Shown here: piece by piece, positions 16,488 to 25,608 of the stretch
How the letters are laid out: every line of letters begins with the position of its first letter
How positions within the stretch are numbered: the stretch's first letter is position 1
Assembly (NCBI RefSeq): GCF_003610455.1
Contig: NZ_RAQK01000002.1
Location: 372,001 to 436,000, forward strand
Direction of reading: 5' to 3'
From: Sulfitobacter guttiformis
GTDB taxonomy: Bacteria > Pseudomonadota > Alphaproteobacteria > Rhodobacterales > Rhodobacteraceae
DNA: 64,000 bases
Notes under the pieces: model-generated
The model's database searches: none
Told to the model about the DNA's origin: nothing
The model's input: only the letters and a program-made list of their open reading frames with translations
Position numbers and translations under genes: made by a program

Positions 16488-17128
16488 GCGAACCAGTCAA
16501 ACTCGACATTATGTCCGATCCTATTTGTCCGTGGTGCTATATCGGCAAGGCACATCTGGACCGCGCCTTGGCTGCCGCACCCGATCACCCATTTTTGATC
16601 GAATGGCACCCCTTCCAGCTCAATCCTGATATGCCCGCGACCGGCATGGATCGCCGCGCCTATCTCGAGGGCAAATTCGGCGGCAAGGAGGCGGCAGTAA
16701 AGGCCTATGCGCCCGTGGTCGAGCATGCGGAGAAGGCGGGCCTCAAGATCAACTTCGAGGGTATGAAGCGCACTCCCAATACCCTCAACGCACACCGCTT
16801 GATCCATTGGGCAGGCATTGAGGGCCGCCAGACTGCCGCCGTATCGGCCCTGTTTAAGGCCTATTTCGTCGAGACACGCGACATCGGCGATGTAGAAGTT
16901 CTCGCAGATATTGCGGACGCGATTGAAATGGATGCATCCGTGGTGACGCGCCTGTTTGCCACAGACGAAGATATGCAGGACATCCGCGACCGCGACTCTC
17001 ACAGCCGCTCGATGGGGATCAATTCCGTGCCTACGTTTATTGTGGGTGGTAAGCATGCTGTACCCGGTGCACAGCCCCCAGAGTTATGGGCAAAAGTCAT
17101 TGCCGAAGTGACCGCAGCAAAGAGTTAA
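16484..17128 (+). CDS. DsbA-family oxidoreductase (FrnE-like)
   Basis: A 214-residue thioredoxin-fold protein with the CPWC active site at residues 15-18 (in SDPICPWCYIG) and the cis-proline motif SVPTFIVGGKHAVPGAQ near residue 180. These features match the DsbA/FrnE subfamily of COG2761. No signal peptide is visible, so it is probably cytoplasmic, unlike classical DsbA. FrnE-type proteins are linked to thiol-disulfide exchange or isomerisation in secondary metabolism. It is coupled to the acyl-CoA synthetase gene by a 4-base overlap. Confidence 0.9.
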   Translation: MSEPVKLDIMSDPICPWCYIGKAHLDRALAAAPDHPFLIEWHPFQLNPDMPATGMDRRAYLEGKFGGKEAAVKAYAPVVEHAEKAGLKINFEGMKRTPNTLNAHRLIHWAGIEGRQTAAVSALFKAYFVETRDIGDVEVLADIADAIEMDASVVTRLFATDEDMQDIRDRDSHSRSMGINSVPTFIVGGKHAVPGAQPPELWAKVIAEVTAAKS

Positions 17129-17132
17129 TGTT

Positions 17133-17190
17133 GCAAATGCGCCGCGTACTGGGCGTCTGGGTAAAAATACCACTAGGCGGCGCGCATTGC
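17133..17190. other. Long imperfect inverted repeat after the DsbA-family gene
   Basis: Arms at 17133-17145 and 17177-17190 (GCAAATGCGCCGC and its near complement GCGGCGCGCATTGC) could form a 12-13 bp stem. A smaller hairpin with GGTA and TACC lies inside the loop. It begins 5 bases after the stop codon. There is no T-run, so it may be a Rho-assisted terminator or a stabilising 3' end. Confidence 0.45.
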
Positions 17191-17384
17191 GTAGCCTAGA
17201 ATCACGACCAAGGGGCAAAAAGCCTCATTTAATAAAATTACCTTTGAGCAGGTAGGCAGGCAGTGAACAGGCAATCGCCCCCTCCGGGCGTTCCCCTCTC
17301 TGACGAAGATGCGATATTTCTATCGCCTTTCCGCTCATGTTGCGCGCTTGCGCAGGGTTTGGTGTATTGAGAAGGGCTATTTCT

Positions 17385-17813
17385 ATGCTGTCTGCAATGT
17401 CTTCACGCGTTGTCATGACCTATGGGTCATTCGATCTCTTCCATCAAGGGCATGCACGATTGCTACAACGGCTGTCTATGCTGGGCAGCGAGTTGATCGT
17501 GGGGTGCTCGACGGATGCGTATAACGCCAAAATGGGCGTACCTGCGATCACCCCCTATGCGCAGCGCCGCCTGATGTTGGAAAGTTGCCGTTTTGTGAGC
17601 CGCGTTATTGCAGAACAAGAATGGGACCAGAAGTACGCGGACATCATCAATTATAATGTGTCCGTCTTTGCGATGGGTGAAGAATGGACGGGCCAGTTTG
17701 ACGCATTCGAGGATATTACCAACGTAGTTTACATCCCCCGTGCCGACATTATTGGAGAGCGTCGCCCCTTCAATGCTGTTCCACAACAAGCGCTTAGAGT
17801 TGCGTCCGCCTGA
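17385..17813 (+). CDS. Cytidylyltransferase-like protein (TagD/GCT type)
   Basis: A 142-residue nucleotidyltransferase-fold protein. The N-terminal motif GSFDLFHQGH places the catalytic histidines at residues 20 and 23. The sequence MGEEWTGQFD and the segment around VVYIPR match glycerol-3-phosphate cytidylyltransferase. However, the C-terminal RTEGISTT signature of that enzyme is replaced by RADIIGERRP. The usual CTP-binding arm is thus altered, and the substrate may differ. The ATG at 17385 has GAAGGG at 8-base spacing. It stands alone without capsule or teichoic-acid genes. Confidence 0.78.
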   Translation: MLSAMSSRVVMTYGSFDLFHQGHARLLQRLSMLGSELIVGCSTDAYNAKMGVPAITPYAQRRLMLESCRFVSRVIAEQEWDQKYADIINYNVSVFAMGEEWTGQFDAFEDITNVVYIPRADIIGERRPFNAVPQQALRVASA

Positions 17814-17918
17814 TAATTGAGCGCCGCCTGACCTCTTTTTGTTTGCTACCATAGCGCGCATAGCCTAACAGATACAGCGTACCTCAAGCAGGTATCCCTT
17901 CCTGTATCGGAGCGCCTT

Positions 17919-19142
17919 TTGACAACCTCCCCCGACAGCTTCCGGATGGGGCGCACCGAGTTTGTTGCCCTTCTCGCGATGATGCTGGCCTCGGTCGCCT
18001 TTTCTATTGATGCGATGCTCCCCGCGCTCCCAGAGATTGGTGCCGAACTGTCACCTGATCGTCCCGAAAACGCGCCGCTGATCCTCAGTATGTTCCTGCT
18101 TGGCATGGGGGTCGGTACATTCTTCATGGGTCCGCTGTCGGATGCCTATGGGCGCAAACGTGTTGTCCTCGTGTCGAGTGGTCTTTTCATGATTGGCGCT
18201 GCCTTGGCCTGGGTCAGCCAGTCGCTCGAAATGGTTCTTGTCGGGCGGGTGTTGCAGGGCCTTGGCGCTGCGGGTCCGCGTGTGGTGTCGACCGCGATCG
18301 TACGCGACAGGTTCGCAGGCCGGCAGATGGCCCAGATCCTCTCGATCGTGATGATGATATTTGTACTGGTGCCTGCGGTCGCCCCTTTGCTGGGCTCGTT
18401 GATCATCGCATGGACCGGCTGGCGCGGTATCTTTGCTGCCTTTATAGTGTTTGCGCTGGTGTTCACCGTTTGGATGATGGTGCGCCTTCCCGAAACCCAT
18501 CCACCCGAAAATCGTCGTCCTGTCCGCTTCCCGTTGCTGGTCAGCGCCGTCAAAGAGGTCGTGGCACACCCCGTTGTGCGCCTCTCGATTTTTGTGCAGA
18601 TGCTCATTTCGGGCATGATATTTCTGACGCTGATGTTGGTGCAGCCGATCTATGATATCGTTTATGGGCGCGCTGACGAGTTCCCCTACTGGTTCTTTGT
18701 TGTCGCGATTGTTGCCGGTAGTGCCAGCTTGCTCAACGCTCTGCTCGTTGTGCGCTTCGGGATGTGGAAGCTGATCACCTGCGCCTTGGGCGGGCAAATT
18801 GTACTGTCGAGTGCATTCTACGCCTTTGATCTGGGGGCTGGCCCTTACGGATTTTACTTTTTTCTGCTGTGGCAGACCTGCATTTTCTTTCAGGCAGGCC
18901 TGAGCTTCGGCAATCTCAATGCCCTCGCGATGGAGCCTATGGGTCATATCGCCGGCATTGCGGCATCTGTAATAAGCGCAATTGCAACTGTCGGCGCTGT
19001 CGCTATCTCCGGCCCGATCGGAACCCAGTTCAATGGCGCCGAACGGATGCTTGTGCTTTCTGTACTGGTTCTCGCGATCCTCAGCATCGCCGCGATGTTC
19101 TTTATGGCCCGCCATATGCGCAAGATGGCGACACAGTCCTAA
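17919..19142 (+). CDS. MFS drug-resistance transporter (Bcr/CflA type)
   Basis: A 407-residue inner-membrane protein with 12 predicted helices. The MFS motif A is visible as GPLSDAYGRKRVV near residue 75, and the Bcr/CflA-like pattern QGLGAAGPRVVSTAIVRDRF near 115. Members export drugs such as bicyclomycin or other small molecules by proton antiport. The frame begins with TTG at 17919, preceded by CGGAG at 8-base spacing. An ATG at 17946 is the alternative and would remove nine residues. It converges with mfd, leaving 38 bases between the stops. Confidence 0.88.
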   Translation: MTTSPDSFRMGRTEFVALLAMMLASVAFSIDAMLPALPEIGAELSPDRPENAPLILSMFLLGMGVGTFFMGPLSDAYGRKRVVLVSSGLFMIGAALAWVSQSLEMVLVGRVLQGLGAAGPRVVSTAIVRDRFAGRQMAQILSIVMMIFVLVPAVAPLLGSLIIAWTGWRGIFAAFIVFALVFTVWMMVRLPETHPPENRRPVRFPLLVSAVKEVVAHPVVRLSIFVQMLISGMIFLTLMLVQPIYDIVYGRADEFPYWFFVVAIVAGSASLLNALLVVRFGMWKLITCALGGQIVLSSAFYAFDLGAGPYGFYFFLLWQTCIFFQAGLSFGNLNALAMEPMGHIAGIAASVISAIATVGAVAISGPIGTQFNGAERMLVLSVLVLAILSIAAMFFMARHMRKMATQS

Positions 19143-19180
19143 ACAGTTCCAACGATTGGTATAGGCTGCTCTAACACCGC

Positions 19181-22100
19181 CTATGCCTTTGCTTGCTTCG
19201 CAGCTTTCTCTTTGGCGACAACATGCTCGGCCAGATCTTTTGCAATCGCAAAAGCTCCCTTGATCTTGTCGGTATCGGTGGCCCAGTCGCGGCGCACGAC
19301 GATCTTGTTGTCTTTGACCTTTGCCAATCCGCGCTGGTCATTGATAAATTGAACCAGCCCCTCTGGTGAGGCGAACTTGTCGTTGTGAAACTGGATCGTC
19401 GCGCCCTTTGGCCCTCCATCAAGTTTGGCAATGCCTGCGCGTTTGCACATCGCTTTGATCCGCACCACCAGCAAGAGGGTGTTCACCTCTTTCGGCAGCG
19501 TTCCAAACCGGTCGATCAATTCGGCGGCGAAACCCTCAAGCTCGACCTTTTTGGTCAACTCCGACAAACGGCGGTAAAGCCCAAGGCGCACATCGAGGTC
19601 AGGCACAAAGGCTTCTGGGATGAGAACCGGCACGCCAAGATTGATCTGCGGCGCCCACTGCCCGTCATTGTCAACAACCCCTTCGAGCTGGCCCGACCGT
19701 ATCTTTGCAATCGCATCCTCAAGCATAGATTGATAAAGCTCGAAGCCCACGTCCCGCATTTGTCCCGACTGCTCTTCGCCCAGCAAATTGCCCGCGCCCC
19801 GAATATCGAGATCTTGGGAGGCAAGGGTGAACCCTGCCCCCAGCGTGTCGAGGCTGCCGATAACCCGCAGCCGTTTCTCGGCCAGTGTCGTCAGCTTGGC
19901 CCGTGGTTTGGTGGTCAAATAAGCATAGGCGCGGGTTTTGGAACGGCCCACGCGGCCCCTTATCTGATAGAGTTGTGCGAGGCCAAACATATCGGCGCGG
20001 TGCACGATCATCGTGTTGGCCGTGGGAATATCGAGGCCGGATTCAACAATAGTGGTGGCCAGAAGGATGTCATAGCTGCCGTCATAAAATGCATTCATCC
20101 GGTCATCCAGCTCACCCGCCGCCATCTGGCCATGGGCTACGACATAGGTTAGCTCGGGCAGTTGGTCTTTGAGAAACGCCTCAATCTCGGCCAGATCACT
20201 GATCCGCGGCACCACATAAAATGATTGCCCGCCACGGTAATGCTCGCGCAGCAGCGCCTCGCGCAGGGTCACTGTATCGAACTCGGATACATAGGTGCGG
20301 ATCGCCAGCCGGTCCACGGGCGGCGTGCCGATGATGCTCAGATCGCGCACGCCCGTCAGGCTCAGCTGCAAGGTACGCGGGATCGGTGTCGCGGTCAGGG
20401 TCAGCACGTGCACATCCGTGCGCATGGATTTCAACCGCTCCTTGTGGCTCACACCGAAATGCTGCTCTTCGTCAATAACCAGCAGGCCCAGATCCTTGAA
20501 CCGGATCGTCTTGGCCAGCAATGCATGGGTGCCGATAACAATGTCGACAGTCCCTTTGGTAATGCCGTCACGCGTGGCAGTGGCGTCCTTGGCCGTGACG
20601 AACCGGCTTAACTGACGCACCTCGATGGGAAACCCGCGGAACCGCTCGGCGAAGCTTTTGTAATGCTGGCGCGCCAACAGCGTTGTAGGTGCAATCACCG
20701 CAACCTGAACACCCGACATTGCGGCCACAAAAGCAGCGCGCATCGCAACTTCGGTTTTACCAAAGCCTACATCACCGCAAATCAACCGGTCCATCGGATT
20801 GCCGCTGGTTAGATCGTCGATCACGTCACCAATCGCGGAAAGCTGATCGTCGGTTTCCTGATATGGGAACCGAGCGCTGAACGCGTCCCACATGCCGGGC
20901 GGTGGTTCCAAAACCGGCGCACGGCGCAATGCACGCTCCGCCGCGATGCGGATAAGTTTATCCGCCATCTCGCGGATGCGCTCCTTAAGACGTGCCTTTT
21001 TAGACTGCCATGCCCCGCCGCCCAGCTTGTCTAGCAGGCCTTCCTCGTGGCCATAGCGGCTCAGTAATTCGATATTTTCGACCGGCAAGTAGAGCTTCGA
21101 CTGCTCGGCGTATTCCAGCACAAGACATTCATGTGCAGCACCGATTGCGGTTATGACCTCCATCCCCAGATAGCGACCCACACCGTGATCTACATGCACA
21201 ACCAGATCGTTCGGCGTGAGGCTCTGGACTTCGCTGAGGAAGTTCTCGGCGCGCCGCTTGCGCTTGGGGCGGCGGATCAGGCGGTCGCCCAACACATCCT
21301 GCTCTGAAATCACCGTCAGATGGCGGTCCTTGTCAGTGGGCAGTGGCCCCTCGAACCCGTGTTCAAGTGCCCAGACCGCCAGATGCAGACCGCGTTTCCC
21401 GATCCGAGTGGCATCGCGCACATGGATTGCTTCGGACAGGCCTTCCTCCTCGATCAAGCCGGTGAGACGCTCGCGCGCGCCCTCCGAATAGCTGGCGATG
21501 AGGACCGGCCCTTTCTCAAGCTTCACTTTAACATGTGCCGCTAATGATCCGAAAAGGCTGATAGATTCCTGTTGTCGCTCCGGCGCAAAATTACGGCCGA
21601 TGCGGCCGCTTGCGTCAATCACACCCATACCTGTGGGCTGAGGCAGCGGGGCAAGTTGCAGCACGCGGCGCGTGGCAACCGCTGCCTCCCAAGCAGCATC
21701 ATCGAGATAGAGACCGCTTGCAGGTGCTGGCTTGTAAACGCTGTCCATTTTGGAGCGGTTGGCCATCGCGATCTTGCGGGTTTCATATTGGTCGGCAACA
21801 CTGTCCCACCGCGACAGGCGCGCCGCAGTTATCTGATCATCGAGGCTGATGGTAGCATCCGGAAGGTAATCGAACAGCGTTTCAAGATGCTCATAATAGA
21901 ATGCCAACCAGTGCTCGGCACCCTGATGCTTGCGTCCCGCGCTGATCGCCTCGTAGAGCGGATCATCGGTGCCTGCTGCACCGAATTCGATGCGGTAATT
22001 CTGCCGGAACCGCGTGATCGCCGCCTCGTCGAGAATAACCTCCGAAACGGGAGCAAGCTCCACCAGATCAAGCTTTTCGGTGGTCCGCTGGGTGGCGGGA

Positions 22101-22666
22101 TCGAAACGGCGCGCACCGTCTAGGACGTCACCAAACAGATCAAGGCGGACAGGCCCCATATCACCGGGAGGATAGATGTCGATGATGCCGCCACGCACCG
22201 CGTAATCGCCCGCTTCCATCACCGTGGGGCTTTGGACAAACCCCATGCGCACCAGAAACTCGCGTAAGGCTTTCTCATCGACGCGCGTGCCGACCTGCGC
22301 GCTCCATGCAGCTGTTTTGAGTATGTCTCGAGGCGGAATACGCTGGGTCGCGGCGCCTAGCGTTGTCAGCAGGATGAACTGCGATGGCATCCCATGGACC
22401 AGACCCGCCAGCGTAGCCATCCGCGTGGCGGAGATGTCGGCATTCGGCGATACCCGGTCGTAAGGCAGACAATCCCAGCCCGGAAAAACAATTACCGGCA
22501 TGTCGGGTGCGAAAAACCGCAAGGCCTCCTGCATTGCGGCCATGCGTTTGTCATCGCGGGCAATGTGCAAAAGCGGCGCGCCGGATTTACCCAGTTCCGC
22601 CAACAATAGCGCTGCGTCAAACCCTTCGGGTGCGCCCGAAAGCGTGATATGTGAGGCTGATTTCAT
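19181..22666 (-). CDS. mfd: Transcription-repair coupling factor
   Basis: This 1161-residue Mfd displaces stalled RNA polymerase and recruits UvrA to the lesion. The order is an N-terminal UvrB-like region, a CarD-like RNA polymerase interaction domain (VVHVDHGVGRYLGME near residue 490), and an SF2 translocase with Walker A GDVGFGKT near residue 630 and DEEQ box VIDEEQHFG. A helicase C domain with QIRGRVGRS and the TRCF C-terminal module follow. Length matches the family. The small membrane-protein gene upstream starts its own unit, with 33 bases between them. Confidence 0.97.
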   Translation of the reverse strand: MKSASHITLSGAPEGFDAALLLAELGKSGAPLLHIARDDKRMAAMQEALRFFAPDMPVIVFPGWDCLPYDRVSPNADISATRMATLAGLVHGMPSQFILLTTLGAATQRIPPRDILKTAAWSAQVGTRVDEKALREFLVRMGFVQSPTVMEAGDYAVRGGIIDIYPPGDMGPVRLDLFGDVLDGARRFDPATQRTTEKLDLVELAPVSEVILDEAAITRFRQNYRIEFGAAGTDDPLYEAISAGRKHQGAEHWLAFYYEHLETLFDYLPDATISLDDQITAARLSRWDSVADQYETRKIAMANRSKMDSVYKPAPASGLYLDDAAWEAAVATRRVLQLAPLPQPTGMGVIDASGRIGRNFAPERQQESISLFGSLAAHVKVKLEKGPVLIASYSEGARERLTGLIEEEGLSEAIHVRDATRIGKRGLHLAVWALEHGFEGPLPTDKDRHLTVISEQDVLGDRLIRRPKRKRRAENFLSEVQSLTPNDLVVHVDHGVGRYLGMEVITAIGAAHECLVLEYAEQSKLYLPVENIELLSRYGHEEGLLDKLGGGAWQSKKARLKERIREMADKLIRIAAERALRRAPVLEPPPGMWDAFSARFPYQETDDQLSAIGDVIDDLTSGNPMDRLICGDVGFGKTEVAMRAAFVAAMSGVQVAVIAPTTLLARQHYKSFAERFRGFPIEVRQLSRFVTAKDATATRDGITKGTVDIVIGTHALLAKTIRFKDLGLLVIDEEQHFGVSHKERLKSMRTDVHVLTLTATPIPRTLQLSLTGVRDLSIIGTPPVDRLAIRTYVSEFDTVTLREALLREHYRGGQSFYVVPRISDLAEIEAFLKDQLPELTYVVAHGQMAAGELDDRMNAFYDGSYDILLATTIVESGLDIPTANTMIVHRADMFGLAQLYQIRGRVGRSKTRAYAYLTTKPRAKLTTLAEKRLRVIGSLDTLGAGFTLASQDLDIRGAGNLLGEEQSGQMRDVGFELYQSMLEDAIAKIRSGQLEGVVDNDGQWAPQINLGVPVLIPEAFVPDLDVRLGLYRRLSELTKKVELEGFAAELIDRFGTLPKEVNTLLLVVRIKAMCKRAGIAKLDGGPKGATIQFHNDKFASPEGLVQFINDQRGLAKVKDNKIVVRRDWATDTDKIKGAFAIAKDLAEHVVAKEKAAKQAKA

Positions 22667-22699
22667 ATTTCAGGTGATGTGGCCCGCTGGCCCCTGCTG

Positions 22700-23227
22700 T
22701 CAACCGCCAAAAGGGCCAACATTGAGGTTCTGATACATACCCCAAAGGGCTGTCACAAAAATGGACACCATTCCGATAATCTGGGTATAGAGCCTGTGGC
22801 GCATCAGCCGCTTGCGCAAATGCTCGCCACGGGCATCTTCCTGCTGGATCAAACGCGCGGTCGAAATGCTCAGCAGTCCGACAATGGATAGCGGGAACCC
22901 CAGCAAGATTAGCGATTGCGCGAACTCATTGCCATAGACGAATCCGAGCAACCCAAGAATAGTCAGAAAGAAACACGCAAAGCCTGCGATCCACAGGCCT
23001 GACATGTTTGCGATAAACATGATCCGGTTGGTGTTTATACGGACCAGATCCTCAAGGTCCGTCTCGGTTTGGCCGCCATGGCGCTTTGCGCGCAGGACCA
23101 TATCAAACGGTACACCAATGCCGTAATGGCTGGTCGTTGACCATACAACCGCCAGCACGATCCAGAACCACAGGTTCGAGAAGGATCGCATATCAATGAG
23201 CTCAAAAAGGGTTTGGTACCAATCCAC
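22700..23227 (-). CDS. Conserved four-helix membrane protein of unknown function
   Basis: A 175-residue protein with four hydrophobic segments (about residues 18-33, 72-95, 102-122 and 150-168) and charged loops, including QQEDARGEHLRKRLMRHR before the last helix. From memory, close relatives in Rhodobacteraceae carry the label component of SufBCD complex, but nothing in the sequence (no Fe-S or Suf motif) supports that name. It lies just upstream of mfd in the same direction, so the two may be cotranscribed. I assign no function. Confidence 0.75.
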   Translation of the reverse strand: MDWYQTLFELIDMRSFSNLWFWIVLAVVWSTTSHYGIGVPFDMVLRAKRHGGQTETDLEDLVRINTNRIMFIANMSGLWIAGFACFFLTILGLLGFVYGNEFAQSLILLGFPLSIVGLLSISTARLIQQEDARGEHLRKRLMRHRLYTQIIGMVSIFVTALWGMYQNLNVGPFGG

Positions 23228-23354
23228 AGGAAGTTCCGTTCATTTGCTTACTCTCCTTAGCGCCGGGTTCGGGTAATTCCTACCCCCAAGAGGCACTTGA
23301 GCATGGCAAAAACATGTGTCAACTTTGCATGACACGTATTCAAGGACGATGACA

Positions 23355-24356
23355 ATGCAACCGATCCAAGCGCCTTTCCCCGCAACCCGCCTCCGCCGTG
23401 TGCGCCAAAATGAGGGTATTCGCGGACTGGTCCGTGAAAACTACCTCGCTCCGGCTGATTTCATATGGCCTGTTTTCGTGCGCGGCGGTGAGGGGATTAT
23501 CGAGGGAATCCCCTCGATGCCCGGTGTTATGCGCCGCTCGGTCGATAAAATTGTCGAAGCTGCACAAGAGGCTTGGGATTTAGGGATCGGCGCGCTGTGC
23601 CTTTTTCCCTATACCGGCCTTGAGGAGCGGACGGAGGATTGTGCCGGCGCGTGGGACCCCGACAATCACGTGAACCGCGCCATTCGCGCAATCAAATCCG
23701 CCCTCCCCGATCTGGTGGTGATGACGGACGTGGCGCTTGATACCTATAACATCAACGGGCATGACGGCTTCGTAGTGGATGGCCAAATCATCAATGATGA
23801 AACTGTAGAAGCGCTAGTGCGGATGGCCGTCGAGCAAGCGCGGGCAGGCGCTGACATCATTGGACCCTCTGATATGATGGACGGACGCATTGCGGCAATC
23901 CGCGCAGGGCTTGAGGCGGACGGCCACCGTAACGTAATGATCCTGAGCTATGCGGCCAAATACGCCTCTGCTTTTTACGGACCCTTCCGCGATGCGGTTG
24001 GGGCGTCGGGTGCGCTGACCGGTGACAAGAAAACGTATCAGATGGATCCCGCAAACAGCGACGAGGCATTGCGCCTTGTCGCCCGTGATCTGGCCGAGGG
24101 TGCGGATATGGTTATGGTCAAACCCGGCCTTCCCTATCTCGACATCTGTCGCCGCGTGAAGGACGCATTTGGCGCGCCGACCTTTGCCTATCAGGTTTCA
24201 GGCGAATACAGCATGATCAAGGCGGCATCAGAGGCGGGCATGATCGATGAAGAGCGCGTAATGATGGAAAGCCTGATGGCATTCAAACGTGCAGGATGTG
24301 ACGGAATTCTCACGTATTTTGCCCCCGCCGCTGCACGCTTGCTCAACCACAGATAA
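23355..24356 (+). CDS. hemB: Delta-aminolevulinic acid dehydratase (porphobilinogen synthase)
   Basis: The enzyme condenses two 5-aminolevulinate molecules into porphobilinogen for heme, chlorophyll and cobalamin. Both active-site lysines are present: Lys202 in SYAAKYASAFYGPFRDA and Lys256 in MVKPGLPYLD. The metal-switch segment reads DVALDTYNINGHDG, so the zinc-binding cysteines are absent and the enzyme belongs to the zinc-independent class common in Alphaproteobacteria. AAGGA lies 8 bases before the ATG at 23355. Alternatives are ATG 23349 and GTG 23316. The protein has 333 residues with the chosen start. Confidence 0.95.
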   Translation: MQPIQAPFPATRLRRVRQNEGIRGLVRENYLAPADFIWPVFVRGGEGIIEGIPSMPGVMRRSVDKIVEAAQEAWDLGIGALCLFPYTGLEERTEDCAGAWDPDNHVNRAIRAIKSALPDLVVMTDVALDTYNINGHDGFVVDGQIINDETVEALVRMAVEQARAGADIIGPSDMMDGRIAAIRAGLEADGHRNVMILSYAAKYASAFYGPFRDAVGASGALTGDKKTYQMDPANSDEALRLVARDLAEGADMVMVKPGLPYLDICRRVKDAFGAPTFAYQVSGEYSMIKAASEAGMIDEERVMMESLMAFKRAGCDGILTYFAPAAARLLNHR

Positions 24357-24478
24357 TTTTCCCTGTCTGCGCCTTCACAATATTGCACCCTGTCACAACT
24401 CTGCGACTGCCCTTGTCGATCTGCACGTGATGACCATTTTCAGGTCACAACGTAACAGTATGGGATAAGGTTAATCTT

Positions 24479-24763
24479 ATGAAAAAGTTGATATTAAGCA
24501 GTGCGGCAGCAATCGCACTTGGGTCAGGTGCATTGTTTGCACAAACCGCCGAACAGGGTGTGCGGGTAGCGCCTGGCCATTTCTGCGCGGATAATAAGTG
24601 TATGCGTTTTTCTGATGATCTCCGCTCTGTCTCTATTCAGGCGCGGGTTCCGGTATCCGTGACGCAATACGAGCTTTCGGCGAACCCCGTCATAACCCGC
24701 GAGATATATCGCGAAATTTTCATGCTCGCGCTTCGCCAGGACGGCGTCGGCGTAGACCGGTGA
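24479..24763 (+). CDS. Small secreted hypothetical protein
   Basis: A 94-residue protein with a typical signal peptide (two lysines, hydrophobic stretch, cleavage after ALFAQ around residue 22). The mature part has two cysteines four residues apart (FCADNKC) and no membrane segment, so it is probably periplasmic. I do not recognise a family. A gap of 122 bases from hemB suggests its own promoter. The ATG is a clear choice because it immediately precedes the signal peptide. Confidence 0.7.
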   Translation: MKKLILSSAAAIALGSGALFAQTAEQGVRVAPGHFCADNKCMRFSDDLRSVSIQARVPVSVTQYELSANPVITREIYREIFMLALRQDGVGVDR

Positions 24764-24984
24764 AACAACCCTGCGCGACCCTGTCATTCCAAGGAACGGC
24801 GGGGCCGCGCAATACCGCGTCGCGCCACGGCAGCGCAGCGACAAGCCGTTCGGAACCGAGCAAGGCACAGCATTTTTTCGCCCATACCAGCAAAGCTCAT
24901 GACAAACTGCGAAACACCGCCTATAGTGGTCACTAAGCTGGACAATACCGGCGCTAGAGCAGTGTAACGAAACAGGCAGATAAT

Positions 24985-25551
24985 ATGACCCATTCAATTC
25001 TTACGCGCCGCGCATTTGCGTTCGGCGCTGTCGCCGGTACCGGCACTCTGGCCGCCTGCGGCAACGGCATCGGATCGTCGGGGTCTGGCACCATCGACGC
25101 GCGGGTGAATGCCACCCTGGACCAGATGTTCCGCGAGTATCCCAATACCCGCACTCTGGCCGATAAGGCGAACGGTATGTTGGTAATGCCACTGGTGACC
25201 GAAGCGGGCCTTGGCTTTGGCGGTGCTTATGGGCGCGGCGCGCTGCGGGTAAACAACTCGTCTGTGGACTATTATTCGGTGACCAAGGCCACGGGCGGAT
25301 TACAGATCGGTGCTCAACAATATGCCCATGTTCTGTTTTTTATGACAAACGATGCGCTCAGCGATTTCCGCCGCTCACCCGGTTGGGCCGCAGGTGGCAA
25401 TATCGAATATGTTATCTCGGACAAAGGCGATAGCCTGAGCGCGGATACGACAACAGTGTTGTCGCCCGTGCTTGCGGTGGTGTTCGCCCGGGCTGGTCTG
25501 CGCCTTGGCGCGACGCTGGATGGCACAAAATACACCCGCATCATTCCCTGA
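24985..25551 (+). CDS. YSC84-domain lipoprotein with Tat-like signal
   Basis: A 188-residue protein. The N-terminus has twin arginines (TRRAFAFG) followed by a hydrophobic segment and the lipobox LAAC, so it may be a Tat-exported lipoprotein. The remaining sequence matches the YSC84/DUF500 lipid-binding domain, with features such as GMLVMPLVTEAGLGFGGAYGRGAL and the C-terminal GLRLGATLDGTKYTRI. Bacterial members are periplasmic or envelope proteins of unclear role. A 9-bp hairpin follows the stop codon. Confidence 0.85.
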   Translation: MTHSILTRRAFAFGAVAGTGTLAACGNGIGSSGSGTIDARVNATLDQMFREYPNTRTLADKANGMLVMPLVTEAGLGFGGAYGRGALRVNNSSVDYYSVTKATGGLQIGAQQYAHVLFFMTNDALSDFRRSPGWAAGGNIEYVISDKGDSLSADTTTVLSPVLAVVFARAGLRLGATLDGTKYTRIIP

Positions 25552-25559
25552 GCGAAAAT

Positions 25560-25583
25560 CGGCGCCACATCTCTGTGGCGCCG
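25560..25583. terminator. Bidirectional hairpin between convergent genes
   Basis: A perfect 9-bp GC-rich stem (25560-25568 with 25575-25583) around a 6-base loop lies 8 bases after the YSC84 stop and 25 bases before the convergent stop at 25609. No strong T-run follows. Confidence 0.6.
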
Positions 25584-25608
25584 CAATCTGATTACATAGC
25601 GGGGCGGA

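Noticed and set aside
17225..17416. Minus-strand 63-codon frame before the cytidylyltransferase gene
   Set aside because: It overlaps the start of the cytidylyltransferase gene on the opposite strand and has only a weak Shine-Dalgarno site. No similarity is recognised.
18051..19115. Minus-strand 354-codon frame opposite the MFS transporter gene
   Set aside because: The composition (many His, Gln and Asp with no structure) is that of an antisense shadow of a membrane-protein gene.
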